Shown: positions 35,215 through 45,583, counted from the stretch's first letter. The stretch is 64,000 nucleotides of DNA from Hyphomicrobiales bacterium (GCA_019075865.1 JAGXAN010000010.1:38538-102537), one strand, 5' to 3'. Program-made: numbers and translations. The notes: generated from the sequence alone by a model not told the origin.

Positions 35215-35225
35215 GGCTTCGGACT

Positions 35226-35335
35226 ATGAATAAGCATCGAAGCGGACCTCCCATCAGAATGAGATCAAGCAATTGATTTATTGAGAATAAGTGCATTTAT
35301 CCGGTGCTCCGACCGGCGCTGAAGGGGACCCTGCC
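35226..35335 (-). repeat. Decayed, truncated MITE-like copy
   Basis: AATAAGCATCGAAGCGGACCTCCC resembles the end of copies B and C, and a later ATTGATTTATTGAG ... CCGACCGGCGCTGAAGGGGACCC follows their internal order. The other end is lost. Identity is low, so this is a tentative call. Confidence 0.4.
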
Positions 35336-35416
35336 CTAGGTCGAAATTACATCACTGTATCCAGTCTCTACTTCGATGCGATACGAGGTTCCGTTTCAGA
35401 GCTTATTGACAGCCAC

Positions 35417-35549
35417 ACGCTTGCCTTCAATTTCGAGTGCCAGCTACCAGAAAAAATCAGGCAACAAAATTGGTTATAACTCCGGGTATAACGAAAATGG
35501 ACGTCCTATTTAAATAATTGATATTATTGAGAAATTCAGGATTATTAGC
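35417..35549 (+). repeat. 130-bp direct repeat, copy 2
   Basis: Same orientation and order as 24965-25097, ending in the shared TATTATTGAGAAATTCAGG block. Includes GGTTATAACTCC, a unit that recurs as a direct repeat at 35635-35670 just before the integrase-like gene. Confidence 0.75.
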
Positions 35550-35634
35550 GAATTCCCTTCACCCGCTCCAAAATTGCCTTAAGTGCCTGAAAATGCTATA
35601 CTTAAGTCGAAAGTAACGACCGGGATGGCCTTAA

Positions 35635-35670
35635 GGTTATAATTCCGGTTATAATTGCGGTTATAACTCG
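35635..35670 (+). repeat. Three tandem 12-bp direct repeats upstream of integrase-like gene
   Basis: GGTTATAATTCC, GGTTATAATTGC and GGTTATAACTCG lie head to tail, ending ten bases before the ATG at 35681. Two further units (GGTTATAACTCC and GGGTATAACGAA) lie at 35473-35496. The arrangement suggests repeated protein-binding sites, either for an autorepressor or as recombination arm sites. Confidence 0.7.
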
Positions 35671-35680
35671 GTGCCGCTCC

Positions 35681-36328
35681 ATGCCCCGTCCCACGTCATC
35701 TGGACTACCTTATCTCATACGCCGCAAGGATACGGAGAAGTTCGCCTATTCGCGTACGATTGATGCCAATTTGGCGTCCAAAATGACGGGCACGGTTGTT
35801 CTGGCCTGGTCGATCTCGCATCATATTCTTTCTGGAAAGCCGAATCTAAAGATCTCGCTCAGGACAGGCGATGAGGCCACGGCGCGCGAGCGCTGGGGCC
35901 AGGTACACGCTCAGATCGAAATTTTATTAAAACGTGCCATTGGCAAACATAAGGAGCAGTCCGCACCGGCTGTTGAGCCAAAGATGGCAGAGACATTGAC
36001 TTTCGAGCAACGAGACGCGATCTCGGGTCAGGCCAAACACGATGTGCTGGCCCAACATGACGGCAATTGGGGCGACGCGAGCCCCTTGTCGCCCATTGCC
36101 AAAGGCCTCGCGCAAGCGATGTATTGCCGGCGCAATAAAATTCCTTTGGAAGAGACATTCAGTGCCTTACTCGATAAATTCTATCCCACAAACCTTGCCG
36201 ACAAAGACATCCCACCGGCAGCGCGTGCCGCCGAAGCCCGAGAAATTGCAGACATGCTCATTGCGAGCTCAACTGATGGGCACCAGAACGCGCTGCAAAG
36301 ATACTTGCCGAGGCGGAGGCATTTCTGA
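35681..36328 (+). pseudogene. Integrase-like protein, N-terminal part only
   Basis: 215 codons. The start MPRPTSSGLPYLIRRKD and the LRTGDEATARERW block resemble the N-terminal arm-binding region of site-specific (tyrosine) integrases. No catalytic R..HxxR..Y domain follows. Near 36285 the sense seems to pass into another frame (APERAAKILAEAEAFLNRLDENPP) that stops at 36372, overlapping the next gene's start. So it is truncated and probably frameshifted. Confidence 0.55.
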
Positions 36329-36368
36329 ACCGTCTCGATGAAAACCCTCCCAAGCCAGGAATTGCTCC

Positions 36369-36779
36369 ATGATAGAATTTGCCGCCTTGCTTTTAGTTTC
36401 GACACTTTTTGGTGGAATGATGCTTTATTCTTTCGGTTTCGCGCCCATGGTCTTTAGCGCCCTGAAAGGAGAAGTTGCAGGCCGTTTCATCCGCGACGCA
36501 TTTCCCTGGTATTATTTATTCGTTATCGTCGCCTCTGCCGTCAGCGGCGCGATTTTGCTGCTCGTGAATTTTGGGTCGGCGGCTCTTATGCTTGCGACTT
36601 GCGCTGTCGCCATTTATGCGCGTCAATTACTGATGCCTCAGATCAATGCTGCCCGCGACGAGCAGTTGCAGGGGAATGCCCAGGCCAAGGGGCGCTTTGG
36701 CCGACTTCATGGTTTCTCGGTTCTTCTCAATTTCGTCCAACTGATTGCTGCCGGATATGTACTTTATCGGTTTCTATAA
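36369..36779 (+). CDS. Small integral membrane protein, DUF4149-like
   Basis: 136 residues with four hydrophobic segments. GGMMLYSFGFAPMVF at the start and a final FGRLHGFSVLLNFVQLIAAGYVLY fit the DUF4149/TMEM205-type family. Function of the family is unknown. AGGA lies nine bases before the ATG. Confidence 0.7.
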   Translation: MIEFAALLLVSTLFGGMMLYSFGFAPMVFSALKGEVAGRFIRDAFPWYYLFVIVASAVSGAILLLVNFGSAALMLATCAVAIYARQLLMPQINAARDEQLQGNAQAKGRFGRLHGFSVLLNFVQLIAAGYVLYRFL

Positions 36780-36851
36780 GGCGCATGGATCGTGTAGTTG
36801 GGCCTGCGGCGATCGTTGGGCGGTTTGCTCGCAAGCGCGGAGTGTTTTGTA

Positions 36852-37808
36852 ATGCGGATTGGGATCATCGGTGCGGGCATGGCCGGGCTGAAATGTGCGG
36901 AGGCATTGACCCGCCTTGGCCATGCCGTGCAGTTGTTTGACAAAGGGCGCGGACCGGGCGGGCGCATGTCCACGCGCCGCATCCAAACACCCGCCGGGGA
37001 AGCGCATTTCGACCATGGTGCACAATATTTCACGGTTCGTGACGATGGATTCCGGCGGCAAATTGCCTTCTGGGTGTCCGAAGGTGTAGCCGCTGCATGG
37101 CCGGCGGCTGGTAGCGATGCCTATGTCGGTGTTCCTGCGATGAATGCGCCTGTCCGGTACATGACCAATGGGCAGGCCGTTCAATGGGCAACGCGGGTCA
37201 CGCAGATCCAAGAAATTGGTCATCGTTGGCGACTGGTTCCCGACCAGGGCGAAGCGGTAGAGGTGGACATTGCCATCGTCGCAACGCCCGCTGAACAGGC
37301 ATCGGACCTGCTGGCATCCATAGCGCCGACTTTCGCGGCGCGAGCGCGTGCGGCGACAAGTGCGCCCTGCTGGACCTTGATGTTGGCATTTTTTGAAACC
37401 GTTGGCGTCCCGGAAAATTGTTGGCGAGGCGGGGATATCATTGGCTGGGCCGCACGCAACAGCGCCAAGCCGGGCCGCATCGGCCCGGAGAGTTGGGTCG
37501 TGCAGGCAAGCCCGGATTGGTCGAGGCTACACTTGGAGGCGGACCCGGCGTGGGTTGCCGCCGCGCTCAAAGAAGCTTTATCGAACATGTTAGCCACGCA
37601 GCTTCCACCTATTGCCGGAGAAGCCTGCCACCGCTGGCGCTTTGCGCGGTGCGGCGCGGACGGATCGGGAGCATTGTTTGATCGAAAGCGCCGTCTTGGA
37701 CTCTGCGGCGACTGGCTGATCGGCCCAAGAGTGGAGGCGGCCTGGCTCTCTGGCAAAGCCCTCGCAGAGCAAATAGGTTCGGATGAATTGGCTGGCCTTA
37801 CCCAATAA
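36852..37808 (+). CDS. FAD-dependent oxidoreductase, renalase-like
   Basis: 318 residues. N-terminal FAD-binding motif IGIIGAGMAGLKCAEAL, then the renalase-like GRGPGGRMSTRRI and FDHGAQYFTVRD, and a C-terminal LGLCGDWLIGPRVEAAWLSG that closes the flavin site. Renalase-like bacterial proteins oxidise isomers of dihydro-NAD(P); the substrate here is not proven. Its end abuts an IS21 remnant but the C-terminal motif is complete. Confidence 0.85.
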   Translation: MRIGIIGAGMAGLKCAEALTRLGHAVQLFDKGRGPGGRMSTRRIQTPAGEAHFDHGAQYFTVRDDGFRRQIAFWVSEGVAAAWPAAGSDAYVGVPAMNAPVRYMTNGQAVQWATRVTQIQEIGHRWRLVPDQGEAVEVDIAIVATPAEQASDLLASIAPTFAARARAATSAPCWTLMLAFFETVGVPENCWRGGDIIGWAARNSAKPGRIGPESWVVQASPDWSRLHLEADPAWVAAALKEALSNMLATQLPPIAGEACHRWRFARCGADGSGALFDRKRRLGLCGDWLIGPRVEAAWLSGKALAEQIGSDELAGLTQ

Positions 37809-37815
37809 GTCCGGT

Positions 37816-37936
37816 TGGCGGCTTCAAAAGCTGGTGCCCCCTGCTCGATCAGATCTGTGACGGCTTGCGCCATGCCATACATCTTCGGGCTGCGCAGCAT
37901 GATGACAATGGCGCCAGCGGCGGGATCATGACGCAT
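37816..37936 (-). mobile_element. IS21-family IstB, N-terminal remnant
   Basis: Forty codons starting at the ATG overlapping the istA stop: VIMLRSPKMYGMAQAVTDL then EQGAPAFEAA, the usual beginning of IstB. The rest, including the ATPase site, is missing here. Confidence 0.8.
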
Positions 37937-38294
37937 GGCGGCCTCCTGCTATCTGAGTGCGCAGAGCGTCATAGCGTTCGACATTGGCCTTGGGCTCACG
38001 GTGCAGGGCCAGTGCTTGCGGGGTATCCAGCGGCGGACCGCCCACCACCTTGCCGTCGATCAGGCGGTGCAACAGGTTCAGCACATGGGTTTTGGTCGGC
38101 ACACCCTCGGTCAGTGCCAGTTCCACGGCTGTGAGAACGGCTTGTTCATCGTGGTGCAAGACGAGGGCAAGGATATCTACCATCTCGCGATCACCGCCCG
38201 GCTTGCGGATCATATGAACCTGCAACTGTCTGAAGGCAGGTGGCAATTCAAGGAATGGTGCCCCATTGCGAAGAGCGCCGGGCGGTGATTGCAA
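37926..38294 (-). mobile_element. IS21-family transposase IstA, C-terminal remnant
   Basis: Contains the typical IstA end: MVDILALVLHHDEQAVLTAVELAL, THVLNLLHRLIDG and LDTPQALALHREPKANVERYDAL. The DDE catalytic part is absent. The overlap with the istB start is the normal IS21 gene arrangement. Confidence 0.85.
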
Positions 38295-38697
38295 TGTTTT
38301 CGTTCATTGATTGCCTGCTCTCACCCATTATCCGATCGTAGTTCAGCCGGAACAGCCAGATGGCATGTTTTGCCTCCACCTCGTTTCGGATGCTGGTTTC
38401 AACCCAGGAAGCATAATACGGAAAAGGTCGCGCCAAGCCGTGGGCGAGCAGCGACTTGCGCAATTCCAGGCTGGTGGCGAGGTGCACTTCGCCATCAAGG
38501 TGGATATGGCCGCATTCTTCGGTGCCGACGCAAAAGTCGGCTCCATTGACCTCGGCGGGGCGGTAGAGATGCCAGTGGGTGGCTGCAATCATGCCCGGCC
38601 AGGATTGCACCGCCAGCGACACAGTTTCGGCATATCCCGTGAGGACAGGCACGGGTCGGACCGGGCCTTTGGCTTCAAGTGTCATGCGCTCATTCAT
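38248..38697 (-). CDS. DUF5519-type protein (luciferase-like fold family)
   Basis: 149 residues from ATG 38695-38697 with GGGA upstream. CGHIHLDGEVHLAT, GLARPFPYYASWVET and HAIWLFRLNYDRI are the family pattern. Biochemical role unknown. The last about 20 codons run into the IstA remnant, so the natural C-terminus may have been altered slightly. Nineteen bases after the SnoaL-like gene on the same strand. Confidence 0.7.
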   Translation of the reverse strand: MNERMTLEAKGPVRPVPVLTGYAETVSLAVQSWPGMIAATHWHLYRPAEVNGADFCVGTEECGHIHLDGEVHLATSLELRKSLLAHGLARPFPYYASWVETSIRNEVEAKHAIWLFRLNYDRIMGESRQSMNENIAITARRSSQWGTIP

Positions 38698-38716
38698 CAC
38701 TGCAATCCCGTCCCGT

Positions 38717-39226
38717 TCAGTTCTTCGGCGGCAATGCGCCCATCTGAAACATAGCACTCAGCCAATCCTCGACATGCCACGTCCGGGCCACGCGGCCGTT
38801 GCAGATCTGGTGCAGGTCCATGGCCATCAGGGTGATGGTCTTGCCGGTGGCCTTGATGCCGGCAAAGTCGCCTTTTTGCGTGGCGGTGATAGTGGAACGC
38901 ACAAGCACCTTGTCGCCGCTGGCGACAAAATCTTCATTCTTGGCGGTGAAGTCAGGAAACGCGGCGTAATAATGATCGAGCGCGCCTTTCATGCCCTCAA
39001 GCCCCGGCCCCTGGCCGGGAGCCAGTGGCACGTCGATCCAGTCCTTGGCAAGCACCTCGTCCAGCAGCGGCTTGGTGTGGGTGTTGATGGCCGAATAGAA
39101 TTTCTTGACCAGTTCGATATTGGCGGCTGCCGTGCCGGGATTTGTACAGGTTTCGGCGGCTTTGGCGGGGGCACCGGCCAGCAGGACGACGGCGACGATG
39201 GCGGGGAAAGCGAAACGGTTTTTCAT
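38717..39226 (-). CDS. Exported SnoaL-like/ester-cyclase family protein
   Basis: 169 residues with a signal peptide (cleavage APAKAAE). NTF2-like fold: NIELVKKFYSAINTH, LAKDWIDVPLAPGQGPG, FPDFTAKNEDFVASGDKVLVRSTITATQ, and a final VARTWHVEDWLSAMFQMG. Such proteins may be small hydrolases, cyclases or binding proteins; the substrate cannot be told. Lies 18 bases from the hydrolase gene in the same direction. Confidence 0.8.
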   Translation of the reverse strand: MKNRFAFPAIVAVVLLAGAPAKAAETCTNPGTAAANIELVKKFYSAINTHTKPLLDEVLAKDWIDVPLAPGQGPGLEGMKGALDHYYAAFPDFTAKNEDFVASGDKVLVRSTITATQKGDFAGIKATGKTITLMAMDLHQICNGRVARTWHVEDWLSAMFQMGALPPKN

Positions 39227-39244
39227 GGCATGTCCCTTCAGGTG

Positions 39245-40317
39245 TCAGGCGAGGCGGGCTTGGAACCAGGCAGCGACTTCCGCCGCCGCCGGGTCGATGA
39301 CAATGGGATCGTCGTAGAAGCGGGTGTGAAACACGCTTTCGACGAGGGTGAGATGCTTTTGGGTGGCGGGAATGAGGCCAAAGACATGGTTGGCGGCCTC
39401 GATAAACCCGTCGGAAAATTCGCCATGGATCATCAGCGACGGCAATGCGAGCCGCGCGGCATAAGGCTGGACGTCAAAGGTCCAGAGATCGGCGTCGTTC
39501 ATGCTGGCATAGCGGTTTTCCCAGCGGCTCGGCTCGTTCCATTTCTGCGTAGTCCAAGGGTAATACCAATCATGGATTTGCGGCCAAGGCAGGCCTACGC
39601 TGCGATCAGTTGGACTGACGACCGGGGTATATTCAACTTGTCCCGTCGTCTCGAACTTTGCCTTGGCAATTTTGCCGCGCGCAATGCGGTCATCCAGCGT
39701 CGGGCCGCCTCCGCCGAAAAACCCCTCGAGGTTTTTGCGGTAGAGATATTGCCCGGAAACCAGGGCCAGCGCCTTGATCCTCGGGTCGTCGGCGCAGACA
39801 GCGATCATCTCGGAGGATCCCTGGCATATCCCCAGCGCGGCAAGACGCGAGGCGTCCACCTCTGGGCGGCCAGCCAGAAAGCCGATTGCCGCCTTCACGT
39901 CCGATATCTTCGCCACGGGGTTCTCCAGGCGACGGGGCGTGCCGCCGCTCTCGCCGCTGAAGCGCGGATCAAAGATCAGCGTGACAAAGCCGTCGCGTGC
40001 CAGACGCGTGGCATATTGCATCGGCGATTGTTCCTTGACGTAGCCAAACGGCCCCAGAATGACCACGCCCGCCCGCTTGGTGTTGGCACCCAGCGGCGCA
40101 AACAGCAGGCCCGCCAGAGAGACGCCCTCATTGTCGAAGGAGATCCGTAGCGTGGTGTAGCCGCCGGGGTTGTCAGCCATTTGGGCAATTGAGATCATGC
40201 GATTTGGCTCCGTCTGGGCGTTGGCGGGGAAGAGAGTGGCGGAACCGGCTGCGGCCAGCGCGACACTGGTTGCGCGCCTTGCAGCAGCCGCCTGCGGGTG
40301 GGCGATGGGCTGGTCAT
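39245..40317 (-). pseudogene. Tat-exported alpha/beta hydrolase with frameshift in the signal peptide
   Basis: The hydrolase body (39245-40198, 317 residues) has the nucleophile elbow GICQGS, the oxyanion segment VVILGPFGYVKEQ and the C-terminal HGEFSDGF...FHTRF with Asp and His. Upstream, ATG 40315-40317 with GGAG starts MTSPSPTRRRLLQGA, a Tat motif. The continuing signal ATSVALAAAGSATLFPANAQ lies in another frame that runs into the hydrolase. Adding one G near 40270-40276 would fuse them. As written, either the signal is lost (start 40198) or translation stops early. Confidence 0.8.
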
Positions 40318-40416
40318 TCTGGTCTCCGTGCTGGCCGGAACAAGCCGGTCATGTCATGCACGAACCAGATGCCGAAAATACTTTCATGCGTCCAATAGAT
40401 AGATTATATAAACATT

Positions 40417-41361
40417 ATGTCTGTTTCAGCATTACGCCGGCTTGATCTCAACCTGTTGCTGGTCCTCGCCGCCGTGCTGGAGACCAGGAACGTGACATTG
40501 GCCGCAGCCCAACTCAACATGAGCCAGCCCAGCGTCAGCCGCGCCCTGGCGCGGCTGCGCGACGTTTTTGCCGATGAGCTGTTCGTCAAGGGCGCGCGCG
40601 GTGTCATTGCGACGCCGCGCGCACTGCTGCTGCAAAAGCCGCTGGCCGATCTCCTCGCCCTAATGGAAAGCGTCATCGACACGCCAGCCTTCGATCCCCC
40701 GACAACCAGCCGTGTCTTTGTCATTGCCACGACGGATTATGGCGCGCTGGCGCTGCTGCCGCAGTTGTCTGCGCGATTGGGTAGGCTGGCTCCAAACGCT
40801 GGCATCGACATACGTCCGTTTTCCCCGGACGCTTTCCGCAGGCTGGGCGATGGCGACATCGATCTCGTTCTCTATTCGGACGATGCCATTCCGGCGGGCT
40901 TGCACGCTGAAAAACTGTTTGACGAAACCTACACCAGCCTGGTGCGGGCGGACCATCCGCTGCTGTTGCACACCCGGTCCAAGGAGATCAGTCTCGAACA
41001 GTTTCTCGCCCATCCCCATGTGCTGGTGAACGTGCTAGGCGGGCGCACCGGCAGCGTCGATGAAGTCCTCGCGCGGCTCGGCCATCGTCGCCACATCGCC
41101 CTGTGGCTGCCATACTTTGCCACTGCGGCCCTCGTGATCGCGCGCCGCGATTTCATTTTGACATTGCCGGATCGGGCCGTGCAGCAACTGGCAGGCGCAA
41201 TGAATTTGGTGTCGTTCACTCCGCCTATCCCATTGGATGGCTATGGCTACCAGATGGTCTGGCATGAACGCGCCCATCGCGATGACGGCTCCATCTGGCT
41301 GCGCCAAGAGGTTTTGCGGGCTGCGCAATCGCATCGTTCATTGCATAGCGCTGACCCTTGA
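40417..41361 (+). CDS. LysR-family transcriptional regulator
   Basis: 314 residues. N-terminal winged helix: LDLNLLLVLAAVLETRNVTLAAAQLNMSQPSVSRALARLRDVF, followed by an effector-binding domain. The extended form resembles NodD/LeuO-like regulators. Divergent from the Tat hydrolase gene with about 100 bases between, so it probably controls hydrolase, SnoaL-like and DUF5519 genes as one unit. Confidence 0.9.
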   Translation: MSVSALRRLDLNLLLVLAAVLETRNVTLAAAQLNMSQPSVSRALARLRDVFADELFVKGARGVIATPRALLLQKPLADLLALMESVIDTPAFDPPTTSRVFVIATTDYGALALLPQLSARLGRLAPNAGIDIRPFSPDAFRRLGDGDIDLVLYSDDAIPAGLHAEKLFDETYTSLVRADHPLLLHTRSKEISLEQFLAHPHVLVNVLGGRTGSVDEVLARLGHRRHIALWLPYFATAALVIARRDFILTLPDRAVQQLAGAMNLVSFTPPIPLDGYGYQMVWHERAHRDDGSIWLRQEVLRAAQSHRSLHSADP

Positions 41362-41470
41362 ACTCATTGAGGCGCGGGCACTGTTGCCATTGTTGTGCGG
41401 CGGGCATCCGCCAATCTCGAAGCGGCGCTACAGCACTTCCAGCGTCTTGAATGCCAGACTGCGCTAACGG

Positions 41471-43894
41471 TCAGACCGTGACCAACTGAGACGATCGCCC
41501 GTCGGCCTTGGCACCGTTCATGGCCGTCCATTCAAGATTGCCGGCGTAACGCCAGGCCATTCGGCCCTCCTCATCGAGGGCGAAGAGGTGCAGCCAGCCG
41601 TTATCGAAAAGGGCGCGCACGTTGGCGTGTCGGCTCAGCACATTGGTCATGGCGTCGCGCGGTGCCTCGATGCAAACGGACAATCGCAGCGGTTCGTGGG
41701 CATAGTCTTCGCCATCGTGGACCGATTGCCATGGCAGGCCGGCCCGCAGCAGGCCGCCATTGCCCTCGACGACGCCGATGCCGCCGGTAACATTATGCAA
41801 GAGCTTGTTGCCGCCGCCGAAAACCTCGGGCGCCACGGTCGATCCGAAGTATTGCAGGCTGATCCAGCTTGCCACGACGACCGGCGCGGTCAGGATCAGT
41901 TCGAGAACGCCGAAGCTCTTGTCCTGCTTCCAGTCGTAGTCATGCAGGAAGGCGCGTCCTTCGAGGTTTTTGCCAGTCGTGCGTGCCCGGGGCGCGGCGA
42001 TGAACGCCTTGCATCCGGCGAGCGCCCATTCAGGCCGGGTCTCGGCCCAGTCGCGGCTGCGCCGGGCGACTGAACTTTCCCGTCCGGCGCGCGGCAACCG
42101 CAGCGCGCGCTCCCCGCGGGCGAGCTTGCCGGCGGCGGCGAGCCAGGTTTCGGCCTGGGCGATATCCTTATGGTGGGCGTCAGCGGGATGATCTTCGGCA
42201 TAAAGCGTCACCCGATCCGTGGTGGTGTCGTGCAGCGCCGCCAGGAAAAGGGTGTCCGCCGGGATATCGATGCCAGCAATCGCCACGCCCGCCCGCACAT
42301 CCGGGTCGTTCAGGAGCCCTGCCAGCAGGCGCGCGTTAACCTCTCCCGAGTAGCCGCCACAAGCCCCGCAATGAAGCCCGCTGACGTGGGGATTGTTGAC
42401 GACATTGGCGCCGTGCCCGGCGAGCAGGACCAACCGGGCGAAGCCGCTGGTGAGCGACATGGCCCGCAGCACCGTTTCGGCAGCCCTGATTTTCGTCGCA
42501 AGATCGAGCGCGGGATCGAAGCGCGGCGCAGGGTCGTTCTTCATCGGCGCGCCATGGAATCCCAAAGCATCGCTCAACAGCTTACCGACATAGATCGGAC
42601 CCGTCGCTTCGACGAATGCGAAGGAAGAGACGGCCGCGAGCTTGAAGCGTCCCCAGGCGCGCTTGGCCCGGGCCTCGACACGCCCGGACTGATCAGCTGT
42701 CGCGACGTCTGGTCCGCCTGAACAGGATCGGAGCGCGGGAGTGAGCAAAACTGGAAGCCGCAGTTCCTCGACATCGGACGCAAAGCGACGGTGGGCCGTG
42801 GTTAGACCGAAGAAGCCGGCGAAGCCGAGCGTCCGGATATGCGGGTTCACGCTCTCGAGCGCCCGGCGGAACACTTCGGAGCGCACGTCGATGCAAAAGG
42901 CGGCTTGGAGCACGGGGCGATCGGGCGGCGTCTTCGTGGCGGCTTTCGCCAGCGTCGACGCTAGCGCCCGCTGCGCGGACCGCTCCGCGGCATCCTGAAG
43001 GATCGAATCGACTATGAGATCAGGCGTTGCCTTGATCGGCGCCGCGTGTGCCGCACGCACGCTCTTCCATTTTTCATTGATTTTCTCGCCATAGCGAATG
43101 AACAGCGCCTCTTCCCAGATTAAGCGGATCGCGAGAAAATCGGTGATTGTCTGATCCGAGCCGCTGGCGAGTTCCGCTTGCCAGAGCTTGTAGCGGGCAA
43201 CCTGTGCCCAGCCACCTAGCGTCATGAGCATCTGGTGGAAGTAGGTTTCCATGGCCTGTTCCGCGATGTCAAACTGGCTGGCGACGCGCGCGATGACGGC
43301 GACGGCGTCATCGGGAGCCTCTGAAACATGGAGCGCGAACCCGTCCAGTCCTGCGACTTCAGGCGTCAGGTCGTGGGTCGCGACAGCCCGCCAGGCGGCG
43401 TAGGCGCTCCTGCCGCGTGGCGCCGCCCAGAGCGCCTGGCCTTCATCGAAATATCCCGCCGCCCAGGCACCGAACCGCTCGGCGATCAAGCCCGGCCAAT
43501 CAATGCCTGAGACTTCGGCGGCAAGGTCCGCAATCGTTGGCAAGGCGACCGGCTTGGGCGGTTGGCAAGTGACGGCAGACTTCAGGGCCGCCAGATTGGT
43601 CGGCCTCAGATCACTCGGCGCGCTAGTCCAGGCGTCAGCCAAATCTTCGTCAGAAATTGCGCCGACGGAGATCTTCTCTTCATACCAGCGCCTCGGCATG
43701 GTTATGGTGGCGCCCGCGACCCGCGCGAGGCGCGCGCCCGCCACCGCGAGGTTTTCGCCCGTTTGCCCAACGAATGGATTGACGGCGACGCTTGACGCCA
43801 GCGGCCAGACCGGGGGGATGGCTCTGGCCGCGCGATCGGCTACGGACACTAGGCGTTTCAAATCGGCCTGCGCTGAGATATGGGAATACGACAT
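41471..43894 (-). CDS. dabA: DabA, inorganic carbon accumulation complex subunit (DUF2309)
   Basis: 807 residues from ATG 43892-43894 with CCGGAG upstream (the open frame extends further into dabB without support). Beta-carbonic-anhydrase-like zinc site: Cys and Asp in FCIDVRSE, His and Cys in [13 protein letters not shown]. DabA pairs with DabB to hydrate CO2 in a membrane-potential-driven way and trap bicarbonate. Length and motifs are typical. Nineteen bases downstream of dabB. Confidence 0.93.
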   Translation of the reverse strand: MSYSHISAQADLKRLVSVADRAARAIPPVWPLASSVAVNPFVGQTGENLAVAGARLARVAGATITMPRRWYEEKISVGAISDEDLADAWTSAPSDLRPTNLAALKSAVTCQPPKPVALPTIADLAAEVSGIDWPGLIAERFGAWAAGYFDEGQALWAAPRGRSAYAAWRAVATHDLTPEVAGLDGFALHVSEAPDDAVAVIARVASQFDIAEQAMETYFHQMLMTLGGWAQVARYKLWQAELASGSDQTITDFLAIRLIWEEALFIRYGEKINEKWKSVRAAHAAPIKATPDLIVDSILQDAAERSAQRALASTLAKAATKTPPDRPVLQAAFCIDVRSEVFRRALESVNPHIRTLGFAGFFGLTTAHRRFASDVEELRLPVLLTPALRSCSGGPDVATADQSGRVEARAKRAWGRFKLAAVSSFAFVEATGPIYVGKLLSDALGFHGAPMKNDPAPRFDPALDLATKIRAAETVLRAMSLTSGFARLVLLAGHGANVVNNPHVSGLHCGACGGYSGEVNARLLAGLLNDPDVRAGVAIAGIDIPADTLFLAALHDTTTDRVTLYAEDHPADAHHKDIAQAETWLAAAGKLARGERALRLPRAGRESSVARRSRDWAETRPEWALAGCKAFIAAPRARTTGKNLEGRAFLHDYDWKQDKSFGVLELILTAPVVVASWISLQYFGSTVAPEVFGGGNKLLHNVTGGIGVVEGNGGLLRAGLPWQSVHDGEDYAHEPLRLSVCIEAPRDAMTNVLSRHANVRALFDNGWLHLFALDEEGRMAWRYAGNLEWTAMNGAKADGRSSQLVTV

Positions 43895-43913
43895 GGTCAA
43901 AACTCCGGGTTGA

Positions 43914-45473
43914 TCAGGACGCGCTGCGGGTGGACCAGCCGCCAAGGAGGCGGTCGAAGACAGCGTTGGCGTAGAATCCGTTCGAGAGGTGCACGCGCAG
44001 GCCGGCGGCGGCCGGGTGATAGGCCCACAGCGGGAACATGGCCTGCACGATGGCGACCAGGCCAAAGCTGATGACTGCGAGGACGATCAGCGTCCATTCC
44101 AGCGGTCCGGGGCTGGGCGTGGCTGGTAGGAGGCCCGCAGTCAGCGAGGTCGTCGCCGTCTGAAGCGCGAAATAGCCGACCGACGTCGCCACAGCGTAGA
44201 CGGCCGTGCGCCGAGTGAGCGCCCTGGGCGCCGTGTCGGCAAACCCCTGCGCCAGCATGTAGGCCACGCCGAAGATCAAAATTGCGCCAAGCGCGATTGC
44301 TTGAGGCGATTTGTGCGTCAGGCCAAAGCCGAGCCCGACCAGAATGTAGATGACGAGCGCGGTCAGGAAGGCGCGACCGCCCGCGCCCGCGTCAGGGACG
44401 GCGACGGGGCCGGGCCTGCGGATCGCGGCGACCCGCTCCACGGCACCGCCGGAGGCGAGGAAGGAGTGAGCCTTGTAAAGCGAGTGCGCCACGATGTGCA
44501 GCAGCGCCAGTGGGAAGAGCGCCAGCCCGCATTCCAGGATCATGAAGCCCATCTGCGCTACGGTTGACCAGGCGAGCGAGGTTTTCACCGCCGGCTGGGT
44601 CAGCATCACGAGGCTACCGAAGATCGCTGTAAAACCACCGATCATCACGAGCACGGCAAGCACGCCTGGCGCCAGCAGCATGACGTCGGCAAAGCGGATC
44701 AGCAGAAACCCGCCCCCGTTGATCACGCCCGCATGGAGAAGCGCCGACACAGGCGTGGGCGTTTCCATGACCTCGGTCAGCCAGCCATGGGTCGGAAACT
44801 GGGCGGACTTGAGCATCGCCGCCAGCGCCAAAAGGCTTGCGGCCAGGACGGCAAGGCTTCCGCCTTCTCCCGCACGCGCCGCTTTCAGGATCGAGCCGAT
44901 ATCGCAGGTGCCATAGGTCAGCGCGAGTAGTGCAGCCGCGCCGATGAGCGCGACATCGCCAAGGCGCGCGGTGACGAACTTCTTGCGCGCCGCGCGCTGC
45001 GCAGCGACCCGATCGGGGTAGAACAACAGTAGCTGGTGCAGAAAGAGGCTGGTCGCGATCCAGGCAAGGACCAGTTGAACGAGATTGCCTGCTGTGACGA
45101 GCAGAAGCACCGAGGCGAGCGTCAGGCAGAGCCAGCCGGTGAACGGACCTTGCCGCGCTTCTCCGTCCAGGTAGGTCGCGGCGTAGCGGACGACGATCCA
45201 ACCGATAAAGGTGACCAGAAGCAGCATCGTGGCGCTGACGGCGTCGAGACGCACCGACAATCCAGCGCTATCAACCCCGATTGCGGGACTTACGCCCGGT
45301 CCGAACAGGATCCATTCAGCAAACGCGACCAACGCGGCAATGAGCGAAAGGAACGCAGCCGCCTCGGCCAGTTTGGGGAGAAGTCTGGGTCTGCGACTAG
45401 TGTTCATAAAGCTGATCGCCGCGCTGACGATCAGCGGAACGGGCGCCAGCAATGGCGTGAGAGTAATTGGCAC
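43914..45473 (-). CDS. dabB: DabB, NuoL-like cation-coupled membrane subunit
   Basis: 519 residues with about 13 membrane segments, related to NADH dehydrogenase subunit 5. Typical: [39 protein letters not shown], then [46 protein letters not shown]. It supplies the ion gradient coupling to DabA. It is not part of a nuo operon. First gene of the dab operon; promoter in the 108-base gap shared with the LysR gene. Confidence 0.93.
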   Translation of the reverse strand: MPITLTPLLAPVPLIVSAAISFMNTSRRPRLLPKLAEAAAFLSLIAALVAFAEWILFGPGVSPAIGVDSAGLSVRLDAVSATMLLLVTFIGWIVVRYAATYLDGEARQGPFTGWLCLTLASVLLLVTAGNLVQLVLAWIATSLFLHQLLLFYPDRVAAQRAARKKFVTARLGDVALIGAAALLALTYGTCDIGSILKAARAGEGGSLAVLAASLLALAAMLKSAQFPTHGWLTEVMETPTPVSALLHAGVINGGGFLLIRFADVMLLAPGVLAVLVMIGGFTAIFGSLVMLTQPAVKTSLAWSTVAQMGFMILECGLALFPLALLHIVAHSLYKAHSFLASGGAVERVAAIRRPGPVAVPDAGAGGRAFLTALVIYILVGLGFGLTHKSPQAIALGAILIFGVAYMLAQGFADTAPRALTRRTAVYAVATSVGYFALQTATTSLTAGLLPATPSPGPLEWTLIVLAVISFGLVAIVQAMFPLWAYHPAAAGLRVHLSNGFYANAVFDRLLGGWSTRSAS

Positions 45474-45556
45474 GAACTGCCCCTTTCGATGTGCATTCTG
45501 GTTCGGGGAGCACCATAATGGAGCGCGTTACGCGATAAAAATTCATTGTTATGTCC

Positions 45557-45583
45557 ATATCGTTCGTTTAAATAGAACGATAT
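45557..45583. promoter_or_regulatory. Inverted repeat operator overlapping the LysR start
   Basis: ATATCGTTC and GAACGATAT form perfect 9-base arms around GTTTAAATA. The right arm includes the AT of the LysR start codon (ATG 45582-45584). A LysR dimer here would block its own translation start region and could activate the divergent dab promoter. Confidence 0.7.

Noticed and set aside
36181..36405. Minus-strand frame across the integrase fragment end
   Set aside because: Overlaps two better-supported plus-strand frames and has no family features.
38579..40150. A plus-strand open frame of more than 500 codons opposite the SnoaL-like and hydrolase genes
   Set aside because: Low-complexity, Gly/Arg/His-rich translation without any domain, no ribosome binding site, and complementary to two genes with clear families. 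It is an antisense shadow of GC-rich coding DNA.
43895..44065. N-terminal extension of DabA into dabB
   Set aside because: The frame is open, but a good ribosome site and a family-like start lie at 43894, and the extension is antisense-like Arg/Pro/Cys-rich sequence.
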